Assembly: GCA_023974075.1 (NCBI GenBank)
Contig: CM043792.1
Location: 7,893,956-7,957,955, forward strand
Origin: Chaenocephalus aceratus
Taxonomy: Eukaryota > Chordata > Actinopteri > Perciformes > Channichthyidae
Reading direction: 5' to 3'
DNA length: 64,000 bases
Made by a program: the position numbers and the translations under genes. Below are positions 23,334 through 34,326 of the stretch, in pieces. The notes under the pieces are model-generated. The model saw only the letters and a list, made by a program, of their open reading frames with translations. It was not told the origin of the DNA and searched no databases. Positions within the stretch are counted from its first letter, which is position 1, and the number at the start of each line of letters is the position of its first letter.

Positions 23334-26300
23334 CAACACACTCTCACTCCATAATCGTCCAGGAGCGACGTTTGGTCAGGGTCCCGTGATGTCCAGTTGT
23401 GACGCTCCTAGGCTCCTTCAGCTTCATAAAGGGACGCAAATAGCTTTCAACTGATTGCAATGTATTCCCATCTGCGGCGGGATTTGACGCTCATGGAAGC
23501 ACGGCATTTGTTTGTGTCGGCTGCCCTTACAGGCAATGTGACTGTCCATTCCCATTGGATAACGGAGAATTGTACACCCGGAAGTAAGTATTCCCCTTAG
23601 TGTCGATTGATTTTACAGTGATATCTGCACTACTCATCGACTAAAAAACACCAGATTATCCTTGTTAATTACACAACATTGATTGGTTTAAATTTTGTGC
23701 AATGCTTTTGTATTTTTCCCCTTCCATTCGGAGAAACAAATATTTTTTCGGAGTAAAGGATGGCAGAAGACACTACACGACCAGAATCCCCAGCTATCGT
23801 TTAGGACTACACCATGTGCTCTGTTTGACAAACCCCGTTTCTTTTCACCATTCATTCCAATGGCTGGCGTCTATGTCACGTGATCTTCAAATTTCTCCCT
23901 GCAGAAAAAAAAAACATGGCCGATCTTCGTTTTATTGTCGGTGTAAAATGCCTATTTTAAAGTTAGTTTGGCCATTAAAATGCGTTTTGATGTCATTTGA
24001 TGCGAGAACTATGAGTTGTTATTTCAGATTATGTGTGCAGTGGATGTACATGATCTTTAGTTTGCTAGTTATTACGAAGATTACTTCAGGAAATTACGTC
24101 CATAGTACGTTTTCATTGTTACCAAGGTGGTTGCTAGGGACGCTGCTATCGATATTATTTCTGTTATGTTGTGTAACTGTTTAATGGTGTTATCTTTATT
24201 GCTACCCCCTTCCTCGTCAATGTATAGTGTTGGTCCACAGCGCAAACATATTAGTTTAACAAAATCCGCATCCAAAGATACGTTATTTTCCCCTGTGCAA
24301 TTCCAGTCTCACATCTCACAGCACATCGTCATTAACAAATACCGGAAACAGACCGAAAACATTTAAAACAAATAAAATAACACTTTATTCCGAGTGTGCT
24401 TGCTTTTCTCTTTGAAAGTCATCACATAACGGCATTGTAATACACGGTTCGGCTGCATTAAATATTACATATCTGCCGTAGTTCTCTATTTATAGAGCCC
24501 TGATGAGAAGACTTCTAGACAAACATGAGGAACTGAAAACGTGACGTGGATCATAAATATATCAGCAATTAAACAACATCTTACATTTCTTTTCACACAA
24601 TACGTCTCCTTGTAGTATCAACACTAATTCGGCTGACTTTTATATTTGATCCAATTGGTAGATAGGCTGTATTTACACCATAAAGGTGCACAGCTGATAT
24701 AAAAGGGACACCTAGTGGTTAAAGCATGTTATTGAATTTCATTATTTTTATTAATAGATATTAATAGGATCCCTATAAAGTATATTCATTACTTGTTATT
24801 CTCTACTAATAGTTCATTAAAGACTGTATATAATGACTATTTTGCATATCCCTTTCAAGATTTCAAGATTTTCTAAGGTTTATTGACATATCATATTCAC
24901 AAACGGTGTAGTTATGCATTGAATGAAAAACTTTGGTCGCAGGTTCCTCAATAGTGCATTACAAGACATCTATCAATATTTATTTAAATATCTAAAGCAA
25001 ATGAGCTGCTCCGACCCTCGGTCCTGACGGACTCCAACTTGTCTTTATTAATCAAACAAATAAATAAACTAGGGCTGTCAAACGATTACAATTTTTAATC
25101 AGATTAATCACAGCTTAAAAATTAATTAATCATGATTAATCACCATTCGAACTATGTCCAAAATATGCCATTTATTTATGTATATTGTTGTGGGAATGGA
25201 AAGATAAATGAAAGAAGGCGGAAATATCCATTTAACATACAGTATCTATGTTTATTATAACATTTTTCCGCATGTCAAAATGAAAGACGACCCACACACC
25301 TATCAATCATCAAACCGTGGGGTCTTAATTCATTATGTGTTGATTTCTATCAACGGGGGAGTACTTCAGGAAAGTCGACAGAGGGGGGGCGGCGGCTAGT
25401 GGAGTACTTTGTGACCACAGAGTGTGAAGTTGTGATCAGCTGTTTTAGCGCAGTTCTCCAGTGAGGGGGGGAGTCTCCCTCCGCAGCCGGTTGGCGTAGT
25501 TTTGGCACAAGTCTGTTGTACAGACCGACGTTAACAGCAGCCCTGTCTGTGCACACGGAGACCGACTCTGTCGTCCGGTGATCTAACCGCCTTCTGGAAA
25601 AGCTTCACAAGTACGTCGGTACGCAAATGCGCTTTGTGACACAAGTGACGGTACGCATTTCAGATTACGCACATAACCTGCGTACCAGTTATGTGTTACC
25701 TGAACTACAGCAAAAGTATTCTCCGTCGGGACTTCCTGCAACAACACCACGCCGTTATCAAAGATGTTCTATTGAGAAGACGATCACTACGTGACAAAAG
25801 TTTTCAAAACCATGGCTACTGAAATCAATCTTACTAACTGCTGTCTGTGCAATTTACTCCGCACGAGTTGGCAGACTTTATTTTGCTTACTTTAACATCA
25901 TTTTTCATGGTGGAGCTAAGCCATTTCTTGGTATGGGTGTAGCTTACCCCAGCCATACCCTGGCGCTGCCACTGGTGGCATGTATGGGGCGGGCCATTCT
26001 GCACATGTGTTAAATGCGTTAAATATTTTAACGCAATTAATTCAAAAAAGTAATTACCGCCGTTAACGCGATAATTTTGACAGCACTAAAATAAACATAA
26101 GGATAAGTATGTGTTATTGTTGAGTAAATGGAGAATTGCACAGGGGAAAATAACGTAGGCTATCTATGCCACAATTTTAGATGCGGATTTTGTTAAACTA
26201 ATACGTTTGCGCTGTGGACCAACACTACACATTGACGGGGAAGGGAGTAGCAATAAAGATAACACCATTAAACAGTTACACAACATAACAGAAATAATAT

Positions 26301-27108
26301 CGATAGCAGCGTCCCTAGCAACAAGTAGTAACAAGTAGTTAATAATAATAAAAGACATTAAGAAAAAGGCATTTTAAACAGCCATTAAAAAGCAACACAA
26401 TCTACCTGCATTGCATTACTCTAAACGTGTACTAACGTGCTTTAACCAGTAGGTGGTTTGGGTTAAAAAGCTGTCAGGTTTACAGTGTTAACAAAATAAA
26501 ATATACTGCTGTTTCTGGTTTAGTTTACAACGGATATATTTAGTTATTGTTTTTATATTTGTAACACAAAAGCGATGGAAAAAACCCACAGCAACACAGA
26601 AAAGATGGTCTTAACATGACCCAGCGGTCTAGTAGTTAATAAAAAACAATAATATCAAAACAAAATATTACTACTAACTTTATGTGAAATTCAAACTGAA
26701 CGGTAAAAGAATAGTTTCCGGTCTATTCTGAGCCTGATCTCTGTAGATAAATAAAAATAAAGAACTACGACAGATGTGTAATATATTTAATGGAGCCGAA
26801 CCATTTATTACAAAGCATTCATGTGATGACTTTCAAGAGTAAAGCAAGCACTGCTGAATAAAGTATGATTTTATCTTTTACGAAACGTTTTTTTTCATAT
26901 GGAATGCAGTTGGAGGTCAACCAATCACAGAGCTTGAGAACTAATCACAGGGTTTGTCAAACAGAGCACATGGTGCAGTCCTAAACGATAGTTGAAAGCT
27001 ATTTGCGTCCCTTTATGAAGCTGAAGGAGCCTCGGAGCGTCACAACTGCACGCCACGGGACCCTGACCAAACGTCGCTCCTGGACGATTATGGAGTGAGA
27101 GTGTGTTG
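23334..27108. mobile_element. Long-armed inverted-repeat DNA element with 7-bp TSD (element 1)
   Basis: The ends are CAACACACTCTCACTCC and its exact complement GGAGTGAGAGTGTGTTG. Both are flanked by the perfect 7-bp duplication TCCAGAG (23327-23333 and 27109-27115). The inverted similarity extends discontinuously for about 1 kb: 23334-23450 pairs with 26990-27108, and 24125-24310 with 26130-26335. Without the nested hAT (25070-26088) the element is about 2.75 kb. No coding sequence is recognised. Its core (24370-24985) is homologous to that of the element at 57387-60364. The superfamily is unassigned; a 7-bp duplication is compatible with P- or Dada-like transposases. Confidence 0.85.
25070..26088. 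mobile_element. hAT element nested in element 1
   Basis: Termini are TAGGGCTGTCAAACGATTA and TTTTGACAGCACTA, with a perfect 8-bp target duplication AAATAAAC (25062-25069 and 26089-26096). It is 1019 bp, with TTAATC and GCGTTAA subterminal repeats. The ends resemble the 1256-2718 family, but the interior differs. No transposase frame was seen. Confidence 0.85.
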
Positions 27109-27399
27109 TCCAGAGCTGTATGAAGCCCAAATAATAGATTTTGCTTTGTTTTTTATTACATGTGATGAAGACATTGTCACTATTTGCTTATGGCACATGG
27201 TGAAATGCACACACTGAGTACAATACTTTCAAAAACACATTAATGCCTGTAGTAATTGTGGTGAGTGCAACCACTACAATTTTGTGAAATAATCACTCAA
27301 ATTCATTTTAAAGTTAAAGCTAGCTTATATTTGAACCATTCTTAACATGAAAATGGTTTCCAAAGTACCAGAGTAACCTAATATTCCTCTCCTAAACAG

Positions 27400-27445
27400 A
27401 TTTAGGGAGGCGTGTGGTGCAGTGGACTAGTGCGTTGGAATAGTT
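27400..27445 (+). other. Possible tRNA-derived SINE head
   Basis: GTGTGGTGCAGTGGACTAGTG resembles a tRNA A-box region (TGGTGCAGTGG) of a fish SINE. It is cut after about 45 bp by the hAT terminus at 27446. Short and uncertain. Confidence 0.25.
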
Positions 27446-27985
27446 CAGGAGTCGGCAAACCGCGGCTCTCGAGCCGCATGCGGCCCTTTAAGCCCTCTGC
27501 TCTGGCTCCCTTGAGCTTAGACAAAAATAAGAAGGAAATAAAATAAAAGTATTTGTAGGACTATTTATATTTTCTTGCATGGTTGAATATGTTTCGTATC
27601 TTGTATTTTGAGGTGATACTGTGACACATAAATAAAAAACAGAACGGTTTTAATTAGGTCAACTAAAATATGCGTCACATCCTGCTCCGGTCCCGCGCGA
27701 GCGCCTTTTCTTGGAGGCGAATAACCTGACTACCCCCGGCTCGATGAGCGAACTATGGATAAATCAAAGAAAAGTACCGGAGGAACACAGGATTTAATTC
27801 TGCGTGGACAGAGTTATCTGCTTTCACAGCAAACGATGCTGGTTTACCGGTATGTCTGATATGTAGAGAGAAGTTGTCAAAGATGCTGCAGCCTTTACGT
27901 ATCGAGGAACAACACGGGAGAGGAAGACAGCTGACGATCTTCAGTGATAATTCAATGGGTTATGTCATTTATTTCAGAAAACACT
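27446..27985 (+). pseudogene. hAT element 5' part with transposase N-terminal relic
   Basis: The stretch begins CAGGAGTCGGCAAACC, a Charlie-like hAT terminus. At 27755 an ATGGATAAATC start is followed, with a frame shift, by a peptide containing FNSAWTELSAFTANDAG and CLICREKLS. That is the N-terminal zinc-finger-like region of GTF2IRD2/ZBED-type hAT transposases. The frame is broken and the 3' part is replaced by the MITE fragment at 27985. Confidence 0.6.
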
Positions 27986-28122
27986 TTTTGTTATATTCCA
28001 TGGAATGCTCTTAACGTCCCGATAGCAATATATTAAATGCTTTGACAATAAATATATATAAAATGTTATCTCTGGAAGCCGTAGCGCTGTAAAAAGCACG
28101 ACCAATCATTTTAGCCGGCCCG
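27985..28122 (-). mobile_element. Partial TTAA-flanked MITE, inverted
   Basis: TTCCATGGAATGCTCTTAAC through CATTTTAGCCGGCCCGG is the reverse complement of the right half of the MITE copies at 7770 and 9894. Both termini are missing. Confidence 0.65.
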
Positions 28123-28149
28123 GTGTAGGTACCATATCTGCACGGCCTA

Positions 28150-29540
28150 CCCATGGATGTATAATAAGAACTGGATACAGCATGAGAGGCGGGGCCTCAT
28201 TCATTCCTATGAGAGTTGCTCATTGGCGCATGATGATAAAATGGCCCAAATTTTGAGAGTGAAACGTCACAGATTACCCAGCATGCCTTAGAAGTACCCG
28301 TATGTGCGCTCAAAGAGCATGCGCAACTTTAACCACTGTGGAAATTGATGTAAGGTATTATGCAGAAAATGTGATGCAGCATATTTTTGGTATATTCATT
28401 TTAATGTCACCCATATATAGGAGGTGTATTGCATCATGTTATCCCTAATATATGTGTGGGTTTATACATTCCTGTGTGTTAATAGTTGAAGGAACAAAGT
28501 ACATTTTCCTCTTAAATATAGAGAGGTTTTTTATAGATTCCTGAAACAATGTTCCCTTTTTCTTAAAAGTAGATTAGCGCAATAGTCTTTTTCTTTGACT
28601 TTTACCCTTTTATCAAAAGGGTGTTTTTAGGCTATTTTTGAGGAGGGAAAATGCAGAATTACTTATGAGTTCTGTTTTGAGTGAAAAGATTACCCCTTTG
28701 AGTGTTTTTCTTTGTTAACCATTAATAGGCTTTGCAAATTAACAAGAGAACTGCGAGGGACATTTTCCCCAGATATAATGGTTAAATTCTTCTTAAGTTA
28801 ATGATGCGCATCCTGCAGGCCTTGAGAATTGAGTCACACAGTTAAGAGAGACAATGGTCCTTCTGATTCTGGGTAAGCTGACTTCGGGTGGATGGAAGTT
28901 CAGAGAGGGCCTGGGGGTATGAGGACAGTTAAGCTCTGTTGGTTAGCTGGTCCTGAGGAGGTCATGAGATGATGACTGTTAAATTCCCAACAAGTATGGC
29001 TTTCATAAAGAAAAACATATGACTATTGTGTGATAAGCTACATGATAAGATGTGTTTTGCTTCAAACTGAGACTGTTTGGTTCTCTGCTGGCACGCGCTG
29101 ATTCGCTGTGACACAGCATATTTTGCATCTCCCAATAAGATGACCTAAAAAGATGACCAGCTGACCCAACCCCTCCTGTTTGTTTTGGTATGAAAGCCTG
29201 TTCGGCCTTGGGTTCGCTCTCTCTTCTCGGGCTGCCAAGACCGAAGGATCTAAGCAGCACGTGAACAAGGGCAGGAGTACTCCTTACATTACATTATATT
29301 ATATTATATTATATTGTAATGTATTATATTGCATTGCATTATTACCTTTTATAATTAAAACAGATTATTGTTTAACCCTCGTCCTGGTTGTTTTGAGTGT
29401 TCCTTCTTTTAAAACAAACTCATAGGATCGGCGCGGAGAAGAGATATCTACTCCAACACCACGCACCCCAAAAGGCTCGTTCACATCAAGCACGTCAATT
29501 TGCGTACACGTAACAGCACCGCGCGTTCTGGATTGTTATG
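28150..29540 (+). mobile_element. Repeat unit B, copy 1 (split by a solo LTR)
   Basis: The unit begins CATGGATGTATAATAAG. It matches, in reverse orientation, the segment 31203-30945 through ACTTTAACCAC, CAAAAGGCTCGTTCACAT and CGTACACGTAACAGCACCGC. In this copy the match is interrupted from 28337 to 29458. Without the insert the unit is about 265 bp. Confidence 0.7.
28337..29458. mobile_element. Probable solo LTR (endogenous-retrovirus-like)
   Basis: The segment starts TGTGGAAATTG and ends CTACTCCAACA, so it has TG...CA ends. It is flanked by the 4-bp duplication CCAC (28333-28336 and 29459-29462). The uninterrupted version of the same site exists at 31010-31030 on the other strand, which independently proves an insertion. 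Within it are a CTCTCTCTTC tract near 29217, an ATTAAA signal near 29356, and a TATAT-rich run at 29285-29330. A 4-bp duplication fits class-I retrovirus-like elements. There are no internal genes; strand is inferred as plus from the ATTAAA position only. Confidence 0.65.
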
Positions 29541-30390
29541 ATGGATTTGATATTAACGAATAACGAGCAAGCCCCCAGGAAGTGCGCCGGAGTCTGATGA
29601 GAATATTCGTGCTGGTCAAACGGCGGTACTACACTTCCTTTAGGTTGCTGGGCCCGGAAACACTTTTTTCCATTGACTTACATGGGGAAAGAGTGGTCTG
29701 TAACTCGTTGGATAATTTTTTTTAAACTAAATAAACTACCCAGTATGACCGTTTGTATAGCCCTTATTAAAAACATTCGTTTCTCAAGTTGTAAAAATGT
29801 GCTAATAACGTTATTCTGAGAGTTATTTCCCTCTGCATTATGAACGCGCATCTAACCCACGGGACCGCGCCGCCCGGCACGTTCATGTTATATGTTCAGT
29901 ACAGTACTACATGAGTTTCTCTTTACCCATGGATGCACAATAACAACGGAGCATATCGCCTTACTGACAGCTCACGGAGCTGTAATAATGGATATATTGC
30001 ACATGTTTGCTGTAATTCATCATTTGTCAAATATTACATGTATGTATGTATGCTGTATGATGTAAATCTTGTACCGTAAATGTTGTATTAAATCAAGTTA
30101 ATATTACCGACGTAGATTAACGTTCCTGTAGCTTCTTATTGCACTTGCAATTGTTTTAGTTACTTGTGGGCTACTTAACATGAATAATCACAGTTACTAT
30201 CCTTTTACTCCATCACATTTCAAAAAGAAATAGGCTATTGTTATTTTAACTCCACCACAGTAATCCATCATCAGCTTTACTTTTTAGATAAAGTTTTAAC
30301 TCACAATTGATCATAACAGGCTTCAACATATACATTTGTATATATTACCAAGTGGTTTCATGAACAACCCACACAAGTATCATGCTAAAT

Positions 30391-30789
30391 CAGGGGTGTC
30401 AAACTCAATTTCATCGTGGGCCACATTCGCATAAAGGTTGCACTCAAAGGGCCGGTTGTAACTATATAAATATATAATATATATATAAAATAATGTATAA
30501 TAATTACATTATTGCCTCTGAATTGGATTATTATCGGATAGGATAATAACTTAGTAATTAACTACGTCTGAAAGCAGAAGTCCAGGGCAATTAATTGCAA
30601 GTCTCTTCAGTGCGCATGTCACAAAACGAGATGCATTGTGGGACATGTAGTTTATGGGCAACCTGCTTCTGTAAAGTGGCATGTAACCGTATAATAAACG
30701 TATTATATTCTTTGCAAGCTCTTGAGGGGCCACATAAAATGTAGTCACGGGCCGGATTTGGCCCCCGGGCCTTGAGTTTGAGACCCCTG
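30391..30789. mobile_element. hAT MITE (CAGGGGTGTCAAACTC)
   Basis: The left end CAGGGGTGTCAAACTCAA and right end TTGAGTTTGAGACCCCTG are flanked by the perfect 8-bp duplication TGCTAAAT (30383-30390 and 30790-30797). It is 399 bp and non-coding. GGGCCACAT and GGGCCGG motifs near both ends are typical of Charlie-like elements. Confidence 0.92.
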
Positions 30790-30944
30790 TGCTAAATGAA
30801 GCTCTGTTGCTTGGATATCACTAGATCCTGATGTCAGCGTAATATAAAAGTACATAACGATTGATGTGTAACTTAGCATAATTTACTAGCTAGCCGCTAG
30901 CTGCTAACTGCCGCCTCGTTAATATAAATCCAGTACCATGCTGT

Positions 30945-31203
30945 CATGAACGCGCGGTGCTGTTACGTGTACGCAAATTCACGTGCTTAATGTGAACGAG
31001 CCTTTTGGGCGGCGTGGTTAAAGTTGCGCATGCTCTATGAGTGCACATACGGGTACTTCTCAGGCATGCAGGGTAATCTGTGACGTTTTGCTCTCTCAAA
31101 AGTTGGGCCATTTTGTCATCATGCGCCATTGAGCAACTCTCTAGGAATGAATGAGGCCCCGCCTCCCACGCTGTATCCAGTTCTTATTATACATCCATGA
31201 TAA
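30945..31203 (-). mobile_element. Repeat unit B, copy 2 (intact, inverted)
   Basis: The reverse complement of the unit at 28150, with ACATCCATG at its right border. It lacks the solo LTR and so represents the empty site. It lies at the centre of the 29985-31895 palindrome. Confidence 0.7.
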
Positions 31204-31893
31204 CGAGGCGGCCGCGGCAGTTAGTAGCTAGCAGCTAGTGGCTAGCTAGTGTAACGTCCGAGCCATTAGTAATTATGCTAATGTAACATCAATCGTTATA
31301 TACTTTTATATTACGCTGATGTAACAGGATCTAGTGATGGTTTTGTTCAGCATTGCCAGCTTCACTGTTGAGCTTTATGTTGTGCCCAGCATTCTCCTGT
31401 GCTCTGAAATCAAAATGTGGATACGCATAAAACAACACTAAAATAAACACTACAATACAACTTGTTATTTGACACACACAAGGTTGTTCATTTGTGTGTA
31501 TAAATATATAACACAGGCTGTATACATACATATACAAGTGTACAAGTATAATTAATACAACTGTTAATTTGATTAGAGCTTTGACACATATATCTTTATT
31601 TATATATGTATAAGTATAACGACTTCCTCGGGCGATATCATATTGTATAGCTAATTAATCTAGGTCAAAACATGTTGTGCCCACATGCAAAGGTTGTAAA
31701 CTCTGGCTTATCCCTGCGTGGTATTATAGTAATAGCAAACAGCAACGTTCAACTCCTTTAATGGTATATTGCAAGTGCAATAAGAAGCTACAGGGACGTT
31801 AATCTACGTCGGTAATATTAACTTTATTTAATACAAGATTTACATCATACAGCCCATGTAGTATAATATTTTACAAATGATGAATTACAGCAC

Positions 31894-32606
31894 CCTCGGA
31901 GAGGGTCTTCTCTACCGCCCGAGATATCGTCACTGCTCAGAGAAGTGCACTTCTCCCAGACCACGTTGATCAGATTATATTCCTGAACAAAAATCTGAAG
32001 AGAATGTAGATGCAGTTATGTAAGGAGGAGCCTTTCTGTTTAGTGTTTTTGGCTTACATGTTACTCCTTTGGACTTGAATTATTGGCAGGTACATTTTAC
32101 ATTAAATGTTGTTCTTAGTGACTTGAATTATTGGCTACCTCATATTCTGTGTTAAGCTAAAAATGCTGTAAAAGAATCTGTTCAGAACAGGCCACCTGCT
32201 GCCCCTTTTAATTCTCCATTGTCCATTGTGATACTGCACTTTATGTACTTACGTTTCAAAGGCTTGTAAGCTACAGTTTGCACTGTTTCAATAGATGAAA
32301 CAAATTTTCTCACCACATCTTTTGATTCATTTTGTCCAGCATTTGCAAGCTGTAGACTCTCTGTCTAGTCAAAGCCATATATTGTATAATTGATGCTTTC
32401 AGTTTTCAGTTGAATTAATTCAATCCAAGTCAATGGAACACTCACAAGATGTCACCAAAATCACACTGTCCCTTTAAAATCTTTCAGAAAATTATGTAAG
32501 TGTATCGAATTATATCGTATCGAATCGTATCGTTGGCTGAATATCGTGATATATATCGTATTGTGAGCTGAATATCGTGTATCGTATCGTGAGATTAGTG
32601 TATCGC
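31894..32606 (+). pseudogene. hAT transposase C-terminal relic and element end
   Basis: An open frame of about 38 codons ending in TAG at 32007-32009 reads SERVFSTARDIVTAQRS, then LPDHVDQIIFLNKNLK. This is the hATC dimerisation motif of ZBED-like hAT transposases. It directly follows TTACAG, so it could have been a last exon. Downstream, 32500-32600 is a run of TATCGTATCG-type subterminal repeats ending TATCGCTACAGCC, a typical end of such elements. The transposase core is absent. Confidence 0.65.
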
Positions 32607-33237
32607 TACAGCCTACTTGATATATGGTTAAATTAAAATCAGTAGGCGAGGCTGTAATTTCTCCAGCACACGGCGGCGTGCATTGCCGCTAGGCGGTGGG
32701 CGTGTCTTGAGCTTGGGGAGTTTACGCGACCAACGACCAACAACCAATCATATGAATCTCTCCTGTCAATTGCATAAAAGGTTTTACATGTCACACTTTA
32801 TATGATGAACATTTATGACATTAATGCCTATGGTGCTATTTTACGCAACATTCCATGCTGGCTAAATACTGTCTATGTCTGCTAGCTGTCCATTCAAACG
32901 AAGTACACTGGATATAAACTCCCCAAACAGGCGAAAACCTACCAGTTTCACCCACTGTCTCTGCCACCTCCCTCCATGCCTGGCTCCTCCGGTTTGTATC
33001 CCGGTAGGTATCCCGGTAGATGAACAGAGACTGATCATAAAGCACCGGGTGATTCCCTACCGCTACGATTATTTTCTCCTCCATTTTTTGGCATACACGC
33101 GGTTTGATTGGCTTGCGTTTGTACTGGCAGATTTGCATAAACGGGATTTGATAGGCTGACGCCTCCGCCAAGGTGTCAAAAGTAGAACATTGCTCTACTT
33201 TTGCAGCGAGCACCGCGAGAAAAGCTACGCTTTGCTC
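32607..33237. other. Inverted-end element remnant around the BED-hAT insertion
   Basis: CACACGGCGGCGTGCATTGCC at about 32668 is mirrored by GGCAATGCACGCCGCCGTGTG at about 34101. These may be the ends of an unidentified element of about 1.45 kb that hosts the hAT at 33238-34024. The 147-aa minus frame at 32836-33279 has no recognised motif. Confidence 0.4.
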
Positions 33238-34024
33238 TAGAGATGTCCGATCACGTGATCGGGGATTGGAGCCGATCACGTGATTTTCAAAAGATCGGAA
33301 GAATAAATAATATTTTTACAACATATTTGTATTATTCTAATGTTACAAAACAAAAATGACCATGTTCACATCTTAAAGTCATCCTGAGGCCTTAGTTTTG
33401 GTTTAAAATTACACAATATCATGTATGTGTTGCTTCTTTTGGGCTTGTTTTCATAGACCTGGTTGCTTATTTCTCTCAAATCTGGCAACAGAGTGGGCAG
33501 GCGCAGTGTCTAATAGTAGCAGTAAACTAACGAGAGGCTACGTTCAGCTGGTGACTCGGGAGTCAGGACAGAGAAAATGTCAGGAGTTTGGAAGTATTAT
33601 AAAATTGAAAGCGAAGGCAGTGTAACAGCCAGATGCAATGTTTGCAAGGCGGAGGTTCTGCGTGGTGGAAAGAACAGAGCTACGTTCAACACGACCAATC
33701 TAATACGCCACCTGAGAAACAAACACCAACAACAACACGACGAGTACACAGCGGCCACTCAGGCAACGGCACTGAAACAACCGACACTTTCAGAGACTTT
33801 TAAAAGGAAAGAGAAACTGCCCCAGAACAGTGAAAAGGCCAACACAATAACAGCCAAGATAGCTGAACTCATCGCGTTGGATGACCAGCCGTTATCTGTT
33901 ACCTTTTTTTCTTCTTAATGCATTGCATAAAGATCGGATCGGGAAAAATCGGTATCGGCTGATTGTCAAAATCAAATGATCGGAATCGGATCGGGAGCAA
34001 AAAAAGGTAATCGGAACATCCCTA
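33238..34024. mobile_element. hAT deletion derivative carrying a BED zinc finger
   Basis: The ends TAGAGATGTCCGATC and GGAACATCCCTA are flanked by the perfect 8-bp duplication CTTTGCTC (33230-33237 and 34025-34032). Repeated GATCGGA motifs are subterminal. The 787-bp element keeps only the 5' part of a ZBED-type transposase gene (33577-33918). Confidence 0.9.
33577..33918 (+). pseudogene. N-terminal fragment of a ZBED-like hAT transposase
   Basis: A 113-codon open frame from ATG (context AGAAAATGTC). The BED zinc finger is visible: MSGVWKYYKIESEG, CNVCKAE with its cysteine pair (about residues 20-23), then NTTNLIRHLRNKH giving the His pair. A Gln/Thr-rich linker ends in LPQNSEKANTITAKIAELIA, the start of the transposase core. 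The RNase H-like catalytic domain and hATC are missing, because the frame runs into the element's right end. At most a short DNA-binding peptide could be made. Confidence 0.75.
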
Positions 34025-34167
34025 CTTTGCTCCCACAATGCAGTTTGGTGAATCGTGACGTCACCCCATTCAAAGTGAATGGGCAGAAGCGTTGAAGCAG
34101 GCAATGCACGCCGCCGTGTGTAGGGGCCGTTACTCTCATGAGCAAGGCGGAACATAATAGTTTTATC

Positions 34168-34326
34168 ATGCCAAAAAGCTGCTGCGTCGTTTATTGCACC
34201 TCAAACATTAAAAATAATCAAGAGTTCAGTGTTTCTGTACTTCCTCTAAGAAGAAAGGACAGTAAAAGAAGAGCTCTGTGGCTCAGGCTCAATCGCCATT
34301 CAAATTACAGCGTTGTTTCCCCCTAA
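34168..34326 (+). pseudogene. THAP zinc finger N-terminal relic
   Basis: From ATG at 34168 the frame reads MPKSCCVVYCTSN, then FSVSVLPLRRKDSKRRALWL. This matches the start of a THAP domain (MPxxCCxxxC, then the conserved Pro and W). The His/Cys pair and the AVPTIF box that should follow are not found. THAP fingers occur in host regulators and in P-element- and Kolobok-type transposases; amid these repeats a transposon origin is likelier. Confidence 0.55.

Larger units (their letters stand above)
29985..31895. repeat. Large imperfect palindrome
   Basis: The segment 29985-30160 is inverted at 31762-31895, with shared TTGCACTTGCAAT/GTAGCTTCTTATTGC and GTTAATATTACCGACGTAG. The segment 30818-30925 is inverted at 31194-31340, with shared AGCGTAATATAAAAG and CTAGCTAGCCGCTAG. 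The centre is occupied by inverted unit B (30945-31203) and the left arm carries a hAT MITE (30391-30789). This looks like a foldback element into whose centre another element inserted. Confidence 0.65.

Noticed and set aside
32836..33279. 147-aa minus-strand open frame
   Set aside because: It overlaps the left end of the hAT at 33238, so part of it is transposon end, and no motif is recognised.
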